Notes: a model not told the origin generated them from the letters alone. 64,000 bases of DNA from Corynebacterium sp. ACRQK (GCF_022345965.1 NZ_JAKRMU010000007.1:56122-120121); one strand, 5' to 3'; shown: positions 53,758-62,875, counted from the stretch's first letter. Numbers and translations are program-made.

Positions 53758-54173
53758 TGAGTAAAGGCAAGAACGGCGGCGAGCGCGAGGTTTTCGTGAT
53801 CTCCGTCGCCGCGCGGATTACCGGAATGCACGCCCAGACGCTGCGCACGTATGACCGGATGGGTTTGGTGACGCCCCAACGCACCAGTGGCGGCGGCCGT
53901 CGCTACTCGCGCGAGGATATTGAGCAGCTGCAGGAGATCCAGCGCCTCTCCCACGAGGAGGGTGTGAACCTGGCAGGCATCAAGACGATCATCGCCCAGC
54001 AGAACCGGCTGGACGAGCTGGAAGAAGAAAACGCGGCACTGCGCCGCCGCCTGGCGGAGATGCAGGCCCGCGTGGAGCGGGGCGAGGGCGCGGGAGGGCG
54101 CTCTCGCGGTGAGATTGTGCACGTCCCGCGCTCTACCTCTGTGGTCCTGTGGGACCGGCAGAAGCGGCGGTAA
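53757..54173 (+). CDS. hspR: Heat-shock repressor HspR (MerR family)
   Basis: The 138-residue regulator has a MerR-type helix-turn-helix (VISVAARITGMHAQTLRTYDRMGLVTPQRTSGGGRRYSREDIEQLQ) followed by a coiled-coil segment (LDELEEENAALRRRLAEMQARVE). HspR binds HAIR operators such as those upstream of dnaK and, in many actinobacteria, works together with DnaK as co-repressor. Translation is coupled to dnaJ. The C-terminus (STSVVLWDRQKRR) abuts the convergent transporter gene with no spacing. Confidence 0.94.
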   Translation: MSKGKNGGEREVFVISVAARITGMHAQTLRTYDRMGLVTPQRTSGGGRRYSREDIEQLQEIQRLSHEEGVNLAGIKTIIAQQNRLDELEEENAALRRRLAEMQARVERGEGAGGRSRGEIVHVPRSTSVVLWDRQKRR

Positions 54174-55751
54174 CTAGAGGCTGATCTGGCCGGTGGCGAT
54201 CAGGTACAAAGCACCGAGGGCGGAGGCCACGACGAGGGCGCTAATGACCCACTCGAAGGCGTTGAACACGCGCCCGCCGGCCTTGATGCGGGTGGCGACG
54301 TAGACCACCAGGCCGGGCACGATCAGCAGCGTTCCGAGTAGGACGAACTGCAGCTCGGCGGCGTACAGCAGCCAGAGGGAGTAGCCGAAAGCTACGATAC
54401 TGATGAGCAGGTGCCCGCGGTTGGTCTTCTTGCTGACCTCCGGGCCGGAGATGTCGAACTTCGAGCCTGCGTCCGGGTGCTTGAACCCATGGCCACGGGT
54501 GGCCAGGAACAGCAGGTACAGGCTGGAGAACACGTAAGGCACCAGGTACAGGGACGTAGCCAGCTGCACCATCGTGGTGTACGTGGATTCGTTCAGGTAG
54601 AAGATGATGATGAACGCCTGGATAACCACGGCGGACAGGAACTGCGAGACGTATGGGGCGCCCATGTCGTTGGTGCGTCCAACGGCCTTCGGTAGCAGCC
54701 CATCCTGAGCCATCAGGGTGATCGGTTCGGCACACAGCATCTGCCAGGAGACGTAGGCGCCCAGAACGGAGATGCACAGGCCGACGGAGATCAGGCCAGC
54801 ACCCCACGGGCCGACGACGTGCTCCAGGACGGTGCCCATGGAGTTATCGCCCATCGCGGCGAGCTCCTCGCGGGAGACCACGCCGAAGGACAGGAAGCTC
54901 ACGGCGGTGAGCAGGAAAAACACGGAGACGAATCCCAGGAAGGTGGCCAGGGAAACATCCTTACGGTGGCGTGCGCGCTTCGAGTAGGTGGAAGCGCCCT
55001 CCACGCCGATGAAGGCCCACACGGTGAACAGCATCATGCCCTTAACCTGGTCGCCGAGGGAAAGCGCCTGGTCCTGGTTCTCACCGAAGGTGGCGGCGCG
55101 ACCCCAGAAGTCGGAGGTGAACACGTCCGTGTTGAAGCCGACGAAGGCCACGAGCACCAGGAACGCCAGGATCGGCAGGATCTTCGCCACTGTGGTGATG
55201 ACGTTCATGATCGCCGCTTGGCGCACGCCGCGGGAAAGAATCAGGAAAATTCCCCAGGTGAGAGCTGATACGCAGATCGACTGCACCAGCGGATGATCGC
55301 CGCCGAAAATGGGGAAGAAGAAGCTCAGGGAGCCGAAGAACAGCGTCGCGTAGCCCACCTGGGCGATGATGGTGCCCAGCCAGTAGCCCCACGCGGAGGC
55401 GAAGCCGACGAAGTCACCCAGGCCGGCACGCACGTAGGAGTACACGCCAGAATCCAGGTGCGGTTTACGCAGTGCTAGAGCCTGGAAGACGTAGGCGATG
55501 CACAGCATGCCCATGCCGGTGATGCCCCAGCCGATCAGGGCGGCACCCGGCGAGGCGACAGACGCAATGTTCTGCGGCAGCGCGAAGATGCCGGCGCCGA
55601 CGGTGGAGCCGATGATCAGGCTGACGAGCGTGCCCATGCGGACGGTGCGTGGGTCGTCCTTGACCAGCACTTCGGCAGTGGAGGCCTGCGGGTGGTAAGC
55701 CTCGGCAGCATCCTGAGTAGATGGGGTATCCCCATTATTAGAGATATTCAC
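54174..55751 (-). CDS. Basic amino acid/polyamine antiporter (APC family)
   Basis: The 525-residue transporter has about 12 to 13 membrane helices. The family segments are MGTLVSLIIGSTVGAGIFALPQNIA in helix 1 (substrate-binding unwound region), LDSGVYSYVRAGLG, VWAFIGVEGASTYSKRARHRKDV and the polar loop before the last helices. It is closest to arginine/ornithine or lysine antiporters (ArcD/LysI type), but substrate selectivity cannot be read from sequence alone. The start ATG at 55751 gives the usual charged N-terminus. Tail to tail with hspR. Confidence 0.88.
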   Translation of the reverse strand: MNISNNGDTPSTQDAAEAYHPQASTAEVLVKDDPRTVRMGTLVSLIIGSTVGAGIFALPQNIASVASPGAALIGWGITGMGMLCIAYVFQALALRKPHLDSGVYSYVRAGLGDFVGFASAWGYWLGTIIAQVGYATLFFGSLSFFFPIFGGDHPLVQSICVSALTWGIFLILSRGVRQAAIMNVITTVAKILPILAFLVLVAFVGFNTDVFTSDFWGRAATFGENQDQALSLGDQVKGMMLFTVWAFIGVEGASTYSKRARHRKDVSLATFLGFVSVFFLLTAVSFLSFGVVSREELAAMGDNSMGTVLEHVVGPWGAGLISVGLCISVLGAYVSWQMLCAEPITLMAQDGLLPKAVGRTNDMGAPYVSQFLSAVVIQAFIIIFYLNESTYTTMVQLATSLYLVPYVFSSLYLLFLATRGHGFKHPDAGSKFDISGPEVSKKTNRGHLLISIVAFGYSLWLLYAAELQFVLLGTLLIVPGLVVYVATRIKAGGRVFNAFEWVISALVVASALGALYLIATGQISL

Positions 55752-55817
55752 GGTTAGTACCGTACAACGTGCCCACTGGTTAGACCAACCGGCTGGGGTT
55801 TCTGGTGCTAGCTCTCG

Positions 55818-56555
55818 CTAGTTGTCCTCGGCTGTGCTCGGCTCCCAGCCCAGCGAAGGTGCAACGTGGGTGGCGAAGTTCTTCAACAGGCGAACATTGG
55901 CCTCTACGCCCAGCTGATTCGGGATAGTGAGCATCAACGTGTCGGCCGCGGCCACTGCGGCGTCATTAAGAATATCCTCGATGAGCTGGTCGGGTTCACC
56001 AATATAGGTTCGGCCGAAGCTGTCGCCGTTGCTCTCGGTGAGGAGGGTGGAGCTCATGAGGTTGACGCCCACCTGCCCCGCCCACTTGGCCGTTTCGCGC
56101 GTGCCCGCGCCCCACCAGACGCGACGGTCCAGGTTAGGGGAGTGCGGAAGCACGGGGATGGAGGCGCTGGGTGTGTACATGTGCGGGTACTGCTTCTCCG
56201 CCGAGTGGGCGGTGGCCATGCCTACCCCGCGGATGGCGGCTAGATAGCGCAGGAAATGCTCGCGCGCGATGTCCGCACCTCGAGGGTCGGTGGAGCCGGT
56301 GTGACCGAAGGCTTCCCAGCCGCGTTCGACGGCTTCGGGGGCTCCGCGGGAAACGCCGAGGGCGATGCGGCCGTCGGCGATGAGGTCCAGCGCGGCGGAC
56401 TCTTCGGCGAGGTGAAGGGGGTTTTCGTAGCGCATGTCGATCACGCCGGTGCCGACCTCGATGTTCTTGGTGCGGGCGGCGATGGCGGATAGTAGGGGCA
56501 TGGGGGCGGCCTGCTGGGGTGCGAAGTGGTGGACGCGGAAGTAGGCGCCGTTCAC
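55818..56555 (-). pseudogene. LLM class flavin-dependent oxidoreductase, N-terminally truncated
   Basis: The 245-residue product aligns with F420/FMN-type luciferase-like monooxygenases: NGAYFRVHHFAPQQAAPMPLLSAIAARTKNIEVGTGVIDMRYENP is the characteristic segment. The GTG at 56555 is the only standard start in frame before the divergent SulP gene. Reading on upstream in the same frame gives LHQSIELAVEADRLG, which belongs to the family's first helix, but no ATG, GTG or TTG precedes it. The first beta strand (usually near KAFGFLSFGH) is missing. It may be a degraded gene, or may use an unusual start such as CTG at 56600. Activity is doubtful. Confidence 0.65.
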
Positions 56556-56681
56556 TCCCAGGCGGTCGGCTTCTACTGCGAGCTCGATCGACTGGTGCAG
56601 TGGAGTGGAAAGCGCAGCCTGTATGGCGCCGATACATATGGTGCCGGTATAACATTGATTGTTCTTTCGTGATTTAGAGGG

Positions 56682-58211
56682 GTGCTTGGTTTGGCAGCTG
56701 AAGTGATGAGGAGCACAGAAGATCCGGACCGGTATCGGCCGGACCCGTCACTGAAGGTCGCGCTGACAACCCCGCGGATCCTGGTTCGGGAAATGCTCGC
56801 CGGGCTAGTGGTGGGGCTGGCGCTGATCCCGGAGGCGATCTCTTTCGCCGTTATCGCTGGAGTGGATCCGAAGGTGGGGCTTTTCTCGGCTTTCGTCATG
56901 GCGATCACCATTGCCTTTGTGGGCGGTCGCCCGGCCATGATTTCCGCTGCGACAGGTGCGGTGGCGTTGGTGGTCGCACCAATTGCTCGGAACTATGGCA
57001 TGGACTATCTGATCGCTACTGTGTTGTTGGCGGGTGTGTTCCAAATCGTGTTGGCGGTTCTGGGAGTTGCGAAGCTAATGCGCTTCATCCCGCGGAGCGT
57101 AATGGTCGGATTCGTGAACTCCCTGGCTATCTTGATCTTTTCCGCGCAGATCCCGGAGCTCATTGATGTGCCTTGGCTGGTTTACCCGCTGGTGGCCCTG
57201 GGGATTTTGCTGCTGGTGTTTTTCCCGAAGTTAACCACGGCAATTCCAGCGCCGCTCGTTTCCATCGTGGTCGTTACGGTGCTGGTGGTGGTCTGTTCCA
57301 TTTCCGTGCCGACGGTGGGCGATAAGGGTGAGCTGCCGCGCAACTTGCCGGAGCTGTTCATCCCCCAGGTGCCGTGGACATGGGAGACTCTGCAGATCAT
57401 CGCTCCCGTTGCTTTCGCGATGGCGCTGGTGGGGCTGATGGAGTCTCTGATGACGGCGAAGCTGGTGGACGAGATCACCGATACCCACTCCAACAAGACG
57501 CGCGAGAGCTTCGGCCAGGGCATTGCAAACATTGCTTCCGGCCTTTTCGGTGGAATGGGCGGCTGCGCGATGATCGGCCAGACAATGATCAACGTGAAGG
57601 CGTCGGGCGCGAGGACTCGCATTTCTACCTTCATGGCGGGCGTTTTCTTGATCCTCCTGCTCTTGGTGTTGGGGGACATCGTGGCGATCATTCCGATGGC
57701 GGCGCTGGTCGCGGTGATGGTCATGGTCTCTGTGGGCACTTTCGACTGGCACTCGATTAAACCGTCGACGTTGAAGCGGATGCCGAAAAGCGAGACCATT
57801 GTGATGTTGATCATCGTTGTGGTGGTTGTGGCCACCCATAACCTAGCGATTGGCGTGGTGGCGGGTGTGCTGACGGCGAGCGTGATGTTTGTGCGCCGCG
57901 TGGCCCACCTGATCGATGTACGGCGCGAGGTTGATGACGCCGCAGCTTTGGCCCGCTACACGGTCGAGGGGCAGCTGCTGTTTGCGTCTAGCAACGACCT
58001 CACCACGCAGTTTGAGTATGCGCAGGACCCAGATCGGGTTGTAATTGATTTTTCTAAGTCCAACATTTGGGATGCTTCTTCGGTGGCTGCGCTAGACACC
58101 ATTGAGAACAAGTACCGGCAGCGTGGCAAGACGGTGGAATTTGTGGGTATGAATGAGTTCTCCTCGGCATTCCATACGCGCCTGACGGGCGAGCTGGGCG
58201 GCGAAGGCTAG
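56682..58211 (+). CDS. SulP family anion transporter with STAS domain
   Basis: The 509-residue protein has the SulP core with about 12-14 helices (GLVVGLALIPEAISFAVIAGVDP is the first helix with its conserved Pro; GGMGGCAMIGQTMINVKASGARTRISTF is the central signature) and a C-terminal STAS domain (about 430-505, DRVVIDFSKSNIWDASSVAALDTI). It probably transports sulfate, bicarbonate or another anion. A GTG at 56682 or the ATG at 56706 can start it; a weak AGAGG precedes the first. It shares a stop-start overlap (TAGTG) with ogt and is divergent from the LLM remnant. Confidence 0.88.
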   Translation: MLGLAAEVMRSTEDPDRYRPDPSLKVALTTPRILVREMLAGLVVGLALIPEAISFAVIAGVDPKVGLFSAFVMAITIAFVGGRPAMISAATGAVALVVAPIARNYGMDYLIATVLLAGVFQIVLAVLGVAKLMRFIPRSVMVGFVNSLAILIFSAQIPELIDVPWLVYPLVALGILLLVFFPKLTTAIPAPLVSIVVVTVLVVVCSISVPTVGDKGELPRNLPELFIPQVPWTWETLQIIAPVAFAMALVGLMESLMTAKLVDEITDTHSNKTRESFGQGIANIASGLFGGMGGCAMIGQTMINVKASGARTRISTFMAGVFLILLLLVLGDIVAIIPMAALVAVMVMVSVGTFDWHSIKPSTLKRMPKSETIVMLIIVVVVVATHNLAIGVVAGVLTASVMFVRRVAHLIDVRREVDDAAALARYTVEGQLLFASSNDLTTQFEYAQDPDRVVIDFSKSNIWDASSVAALDTIENKYRQRGKTVEFVGMNEFSSAFHTRLTGELGGEG

Positions 58212-58753
58212 TGGCAGGCCAGATAGGTAGGGCAGTGCTGGAGTTTGAGTTCTTCCCCGGAGGTGAGCTGTTGGCGCTCGCCACGGAACGGGGATTGATG
58301 GCCATAGAGTTTGCGCCCTTGCGACAATGCAGTGGCGCAGCTGAGTGGGATACTTGCGCAGGTGAGTGGTGGGGGCGGGAGCTGCCGGCTGCCGAGGGCG
58401 CGGCCGCTCAGCATTTGGAGGAGGCTGCGAGGCAGCTGGGGGAGTACCTCGCGGGAGAGCGACGAGAGTTCACCGTGCCCGTGGACTTCAGTGGCGTGGC
58501 CACTCCTTTCCGGCGCCGGGCGACACAGGCCCTGGCGCAGATCCCGTACGGGCAGACCATTACATATACCCAGCTGGCGGCGTTGGCGGGCAATCCGCGC
58601 GCGGTGCGTGCCGCAGCCTCGGCGTGCGCGCGCAACCCGCTGCCGATCCTGTACCCCTGCCACCGGGTGATCCGCAGCGACGGGAGCCTCGGCCAGTACC
58701 GGGGCGGCACGGAGACCAAAAGGGGGCTGCTGGAGATGGAGTGCGCACTCTGA
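58211..58753 (+). CDS. ogt: Methylated-DNA--protein-cysteine methyltransferase
   Basis: Repairs O6-alkylguanine by transferring the alkyl group to its own Cys. The 180-residue protein contains the active-site motif LYPCHRVIRSDGSLGQYRGG with the acceptor Cys and the typical helix-turn-helix ITYTQLAALAGNPRAVRAAASACARNPLP. The GTG start overlaps the SulP stop (TAGTG), giving translational coupling that has no obvious functional reason. Confidence 0.93.
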   Translation: MAGQIGRAVLEFEFFPGGELLALATERGLMAIEFAPLRQCSGAAEWDTCAGEWWGRELPAAEGAAAQHLEEAARQLGEYLAGERREFTVPVDFSGVATPFRRRATQALAQIPYGQTITYTQLAALAGNPRAVRAAASACARNPLPILYPCHRVIRSDGSLGQYRGGTETKRGLLEMECAL

Positions 58754-58788
58754 TTTCGCACGTTAATTTCGCGGGTTAGCTCCGCACA

Positions 58789-60102
58789 TTAACTTCGCGC
58801 ATTCACCTCCGGGGACCACATGTAGGAACTGTGGGCGTCGGTCTCCCCGCGGCTTATGAGGTAAAGATCGAGGATCCGGCCCCAGCCGTAGGCGCTCCAG
58901 CTGCGGGAGTCTGGTGCAAAGTCTGGCGACGCGGGATCCTTACCGTGCACTCCAAAGCCCGAGGTAGTGGTCAGCCGGATCATGTCGCCGGGCACATGTT
59001 CGTTGATGACTTGGCCGTGACTGCCCTGTGCGTCTGGCCGTTCGTCCAGCTGTGTGTTTAGCTTCAGCTCCTCGGCGTGCCGTGCGTGTACGCCGGGGCT
59101 GCCCCAGAAGCGCACCTCGTCGGCGGTGAGCCCCTCGCTGCCTTTCGCTGTGGCCTCCCCGACCACAACTGAACCGTAGCTATAGCCAACCACCTGCAGT
59201 TTTGCGTCAGGGTGGCGCTCGCGTAGCTGGCGTTGGTGCTCCCGCAATGCCGTAGCGGCCTCCTTCGCCGGCGCCCGGGAGATCGCGCCGGGCAGATCCC
59301 CCGGAGCCGAGTAGCCATGCCACGCCACCACCGCCACGTTCCTGCCGTGCGCCGCCGCATCCGCAGCCGTTGCCCGCGCCCACGCCTCGGTGCGCGTTAG
59401 TGCGTCCGCACTGCTTGACCCCACGCCGCTGACCAGCGTAATCACCTCGTCGGCGCTCTCGGCATCACCCACCGTCACCACCGGCCCGTGCGGCGTATCG
59501 ACCCTCTGTACCGGAGGCAGGTTTTGGGGGCCCTTTATTGATGACGCCCCCTCGACTTCACCGACCCCAACATCACTTCGGGGAGGCACAACCGTGCCGC
59601 TGATCGCGGAGATTGCGGTGCCGGACACCCGATCCAGCACGCTGGCCAGCTGAAGAGCCCCCCGCAGAATATTGGTCAACACCAGCGCCAGGTTCTGCGC
59701 GGCCTCGCCAATGCCCGGGATGAGGGCTAAGTGGCGGGCTGAGACCTCCCCGTCCTGGTGCACCGACATTAATGCCCCGCGAGCCAACCCCACGGTCGTG
59801 CGCACCACAGACCGGGTGGGCCCCAGCACGTCGGCGTGGGTGTCTGCCACCTGCCCGATGGTGCTGCTGCTGAAACCGGCGGTATCCAGCTGGTTCGCGG
59901 CGGAATCGGTGGCGTGGCCGGCGGCGTCCGCGGCCTGCCCGGACCAGTCTGCGCCCCACTTGGCCTGCTCCCGGGCGTCCGCCGCGTTGCGAGAGGTTTT
60001 CTCGCCATTGCGGGTGAAGAGGTCGGCGGCAGAGCGCAGGGCCTCTACATTTGCGCCCTTTAGGGCGTCTACGGTGACTGTGTTGGCTGCTGTACTGATC
60101 AT
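58789..60102 (-). CDS. DUF1023 alpha/beta hydrolase with N-terminal WXG100-like helical region
   Basis: The 437-residue protein has a helical N-terminal segment (about 1-160) with WSG at residues 53-55 and Ala/Asp-rich amphipathic helices, similar to secreted ESX-type proteins. A hydrolase domain (about 200-430) follows with the nucleophile in GYSYGS (Ser308) and His in GVHGKDP. DUF1023 enzymes are Ser hydrolases, often linked to type VII secretion. The gene overlaps its partner by 4 bp (ATGA). A copy of the dispersed motif (59532-59553) encodes GASSIKG in the linker. Substrate unknown. Confidence 0.8.
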   Translation of the reverse strand: MISTAANTVTVDALKGANVEALRSAADLFTRNGEKTSRNAADAREQAKWGADWSGQAADAAGHATDSAANQLDTAGFSSSTIGQVADTHADVLGPTRSVVRTTVGLARGALMSVHQDGEVSARHLALIPGIGEAAQNLALVLTNILRGALQLASVLDRVSGTAISAISGTVVPPRSDVGVGEVEGASSIKGPQNLPPVQRVDTPHGPVVTVGDAESADEVITLVSGVGSSSADALTRTEAWARATAADAAAHGRNVAVVAWHGYSAPGDLPGAISRAPAKEAATALREHQRQLRERHPDAKLQVVGYSYGSVVVGEATAKGSEGLTADEVRFWGSPGVHARHAEELKLNTQLDERPDAQGSHGQVINEHVPGDMIRLTTTSGFGVHGKDPASPDFAPDSRSWSAYGWGRILDLYLISRGETDAHSSYMWSPEVNARS

Positions 60103-60425
60103 CGGCTGGCCCCCGCGAAGGCATCCGAGCCGTCAGCGTCGGCGGTGGTTACGTTGTCGGCGTACACGCCGATGGTGCGGCCCATGTTCGCCAGCTGGCG
60201 GCCGAACCCCGTGAATGCTGCGTGGAGCCTGTCGGCGGCCGTATCGATGGCCCGCGTGGTGGCGCCGCCCGGAATGTCCGGTGCCGATGCATTGGCGACC
60301 GAATAGCCAGCCGAGGCGCACTGCACTCCGTTCTCGTTAATCACTTCGCAGCGCCTATGGACCGCCGCTGTATCCAGCGCCATTGTGTCCAGATAATCCA
60401 AAAATCCCATCGTCGAATAGTTCAC
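60099..60425 (-). CDS. EspC/WXG100-like small helical protein
   Basis: The 108-residue protein (GTG start at 60425, AGGGGG about 8 nt before it) is Ala-rich and helical, with YLDTMALDTAAVHRRC and ATTRAIDTAADRLHAAFTGFGRQLANMGRTI forming two amphipathic helices. This is the size and layout of EspC/WXG100-type proteins secreted by type VII systems. It has two Cys and no signal peptide. It overlaps the DUF1023 hydrolase start by 4 bp. The long upstream frame (to 60536) is not coding. No ESX core gene is in the window. Confidence 0.7.
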   Translation of the reverse strand: MNYSTMGFLDYLDTMALDTAAVHRRCEVINENGVQCASAGYSVANASAPDIPGGATTRAIDTAADRLHAAFTGFGRQLANMGRTIGVYADNVTTADADGSDAFAGASR

Positions 60426-60480
60426 GTGCTTACCCCCTGGAGATCGCGACCTGCTTTCTGGGAGTGAGTGTAGGGAGGCT

Positions 60481-60504
60481 AGGGGCGTCACAAAAGAAAA
60501 AGAA
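60481..60504 (+). repeat. Dispersed motif copy in a gene start region
   Basis: AGGGGCGTCACAAAAGAAAA is a well-conserved copy of the recurring motif between the EspC-like gene and the amidase gene, which diverge. The A-rich tract continues to 60504. Confidence 0.6.
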
Positions 60505-60602
60505 TTAGGGGCTGTGGATAACTCAGCTTTATCCACAGAGCCAGCGAGATGCCCCTATGAAAAGGGGGGCGCGATGTCGGCAATGTCGCTAGGGTGGACT
60601 GT

Positions 60603-61529
60603 ATGCGTATCGCTGTCATCCAGATGAATGCCGAACCGGACGTGGAAGCCAACCTGGCTCGCATCCTGAAGTACATCGCGTCCGGTGCGGCAAATGGTGC
60701 CGACCTGGTCGTCTTCCCCGAGGCGGCCATGTTCCCCTTCGATAGCGGGAGGCTGGATACCGTCGCCCAACCGCTGGATGGGCCCTTCGCCCAGGCGATT
60801 ATCGACACGGCCAAGAAGCACGGCACCACCGCCGTTGTCGGCATGTTCACCCCGGCCGATACGGTCTACCGCACCCCGAGCGGGCAGCTGGTCGAGGAGC
60901 AGCCCAGCGATTCTCCGGAGGCCAACCAGTTCCGTCGAGTGAACAACACCCTGCTGGTCGCAGGGCCGGACTACGTGACGCACTACGACAAGATCCACAC
61001 CTACGATGCCTTCGGCTACCGCGAATCCGATACCGTCAAGCCGGGGAAGCGCCGGGTGGTTATCGACGTCGGCGGCGTGGGAGTGGGGCTGGCCACCTGC
61101 TACGACATCCGCTTCCCCGGCCACTTCGTGGCAATGGCAGCCGCGGGTGCGAAGGTGATGGTTGTGCCCTCCAGCTGGGCTGATGGGCCAGGCAAGCTGG
61201 AGCAGTGGCGCGAGCTTACCGCGGCTCGCGCGCTGGATTCCGCCAGCTACCTGATCGCCGCGGGCATGGCGCGCCCGGGCTCGCCGGAGCGCTACGGTAC
61301 TGCGGATGGTCCCACCGGCATCGGCCACTCCGTGGCCATTGGCCCGAACGGCGCCCGGCTGGCGGAGACCGGCTACGCCGCCCAAGTGCTGACCATCGAC
61401 ATCGACCCGAACTACGTGGACAAGGTGCGCAAGAACCTGCCCGTGCTGGAAGGCCACCACACCGACCGCGAGCTCGGCGTGGGAGTCGATCTGGTCGGTG
61501 ACGTGGAGGAAGCTCAGCAGCTGAAGTAG
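60603..61529 (+). CDS. Carbon-nitrogen hydrolase (nitrilase superfamily)
   Basis: The 308-residue enzyme shows the Glu-Lys-Cys triad: Glu40 in VVFPEAAMFPF, Lys130 in HYDKIHTYDAFG and Cys166 in LATCYDIRFPGHF. It belongs to the omega-amidase/beta-ureidopropionase-like branch, which hydrolyses amides of short-chain acids. The ATG at 60603 is preceded at 7 nt by TAGGGT with no ribosome-binding site, compatible with leaderless translation. It ends 19 bp from the next gene's stop. Confidence 0.88.
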   Translation: MRIAVIQMNAEPDVEANLARILKYIASGAANGADLVVFPEAAMFPFDSGRLDTVAQPLDGPFAQAIIDTAKKHGTTAVVGMFTPADTVYRTPSGQLVEEQPSDSPEANQFRRVNNTLLVAGPDYVTHYDKIHTYDAFGYRESDTVKPGKRRVVIDVGGVGVGLATCYDIRFPGHFVAMAAAGAKVMVVPSSWADGPGKLEQWRELTAARALDSASYLIAAGMARPGSPERYGTADGPTGIGHSVAIGPNGARLAETGYAAQVLTIDIDPNYVDKVRKNLPVLEGHHTDRELGVGVDLVGDVEEAQQLK

Positions 61530-61547
61530 CAGGAGCGGCCGAAGCAG

Positions 61548-62762
61548 CTAGGGCACGTCGAAACGCAGCTGCTCGCGGTTCGCGCCGGCGCGGAGGAAAG
61601 CCTCCACGGTGTGGCGCTTCATCTCCGGACCACCCGTGATCAGCACCTCGGCATCTCGCCACGAACCGCGCTCGGCGGCCACATCCCCCACCAGGCCGCG
61701 CGCCGTGTAAGCCTCGAAGTCCTCCGGGGAGGGCGCATCCTCCTGCACCACCAGGTACAAATCCAGCCAATCGAAGGCATCCTCGAAGCCCACCAGGCCC
61801 TGCCACTCGTAAAGCTCATCCGGGTTCTGTGCGCCGAAGAACAGCTGCACCATCGGCGGGCGCTCCTCCGACTGGATGAGGTCCAGCAGGATAGCCCGCA
61901 CCGGCGCCAAACCCGTGGACCCGGCCACCATCACCACCGGCTTTTCGCCCGAAATCTGCAGGTCGCCATATGGATTGGCCACCACCCACTGCTCGCCGGG
62001 CTGGGAGCCCTCCACGATCGCGCGAGAAAACGGCCCGACGGCGCGGACGTGAAACTCCACCAAACCGTCCTCGTTAAAAGGAATCGCCGGGGAAAGCGCC
62101 CGCCACAGCTGCGGAGTATGCGGCGTGCGCACCTCCACATGCTGGCCGGACCAATACGGCAACGGCGGATCCATCTGCGTGCGGATCACGGCGATGGCGT
62201 CACAAGGATGAAGCACCTCGAGCACCTGTGCGGCCGAGGTCGCAGGCACGTCGGCTTCCTCGTCCTCGAGCGCACCGTAGGCGAGCAAGCTACATCCGAG
62301 GTTGATTGTGTCGCTGAGCTTTTTTGTGACGCCCATATACTCCCCAACAGCCTCCACCAACGCCGACTCTAGCGCCTCATAATGCTTAGGGCCCACGCCG
62401 AACTTTCGGAAATCCCGGCCGGTAGCGACCAAGAACTCGGCTTGGTCGGTGGCGAATTCACCGCCGGGGGTGACGCCGCGCAGGACGAAGCGGATGGTGC
62501 GGTCCAGGTAGACCTCATCCAGCTCCATCGTCTGAGCGAAATCCGGGGTGGGGGTGGCGTACTCGGCGCCCGCGACGTGCGGGAAGTGCACCGCTCTGGG
62601 TTTAAGATCCATTGCGTGCAGCTTTGCGCGGGTGAGCTGGACCAGGTCGTGGCGGTGTTCTTCAATGAGCGCGAGGAACTCTGCGAAGCTGTATTCGTCG
62701 GACGAAGAGTGGCATGCCACGAACTCGAAGTCTCCTTGTTCTGCAGGGGCGGGCTGAGGCAA
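61548..62762 (-). CDS. Globin-fold FAD/NAD-binding oxidoreductase (flavohemoglobin-like, heme site altered)
   Basis: The 404-residue protein has a globin-like N-terminal domain (about 15-165) and a ferredoxin-reductase-like C-terminal domain (about 180-404) with VVMVAGSTGLAPVRAILLDL and GPEMKRHTV. It resembles flavohemoglobins, but the segment that should carry the heme-ligating His (KH-x-LGI) reads RDFRKFGVGPKHYE, with Phe in that place. A heme-free reductase is therefore likely. The start is a TTG with no clear ribosome-binding site. The dispersed motif (62319-62334) encodes GVTKKL at the domain junction. Convergent with the amidase gene. Confidence 0.75.
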   Translation of the reverse strand: MPQPAPAEQGDFEFVACHSSSDEYSFAEFLALIEEHRHDLVQLTRAKLHAMDLKPRAVHFPHVAGAEYATPTPDFAQTMELDEVYLDRTIRFVLRGVTPGGEFATDQAEFLVATGRDFRKFGVGPKHYEALESALVEAVGEYMGVTKKLSDTINLGCSLLAYGALEDEEADVPATSAAQVLEVLHPCDAIAVIRTQMDPPLPYWSGQHVEVRTPHTPQLWRALSPAIPFNEDGLVEFHVRAVGPFSRAIVEGSQPGEQWVVANPYGDLQISGEKPVVMVAGSTGLAPVRAILLDLIQSEERPPMVQLFFGAQNPDELYEWQGLVGFEDAFDWLDLYLVVQEDAPSPEDFEAYTARGLVGDVAAERGSWRDAEVLITGGPEMKRHTVEAFLRAGANREQLRFDVP

Positions 62763-62826
62763 CCGGGTGAGGGGTCGGTTGGTTGCTCCTCATTGTCGCA
62801 CCCGAACCTGTGAATTGGAACTCCCC

Positions 62827-62875
62827 TATTGGAAAGGAGGCCCTATTGGAAAGGAGGCCCTATGGGAAAGCAGGA
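62827..62875. repeat. Tandem 17-bp repeat at the end of the CoA-transferase gene
   Basis: The 17-bp unit TATTGGAAAGGAGGCCC is repeated perfectly at 62827-62843 and 62844-62860; a third, degenerate copy (62861-62875) forms the 3' end of the gene. Because 17 is not a multiple of three, a change in copy number shifts the frame at the C-terminus. Confidence 0.75.
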
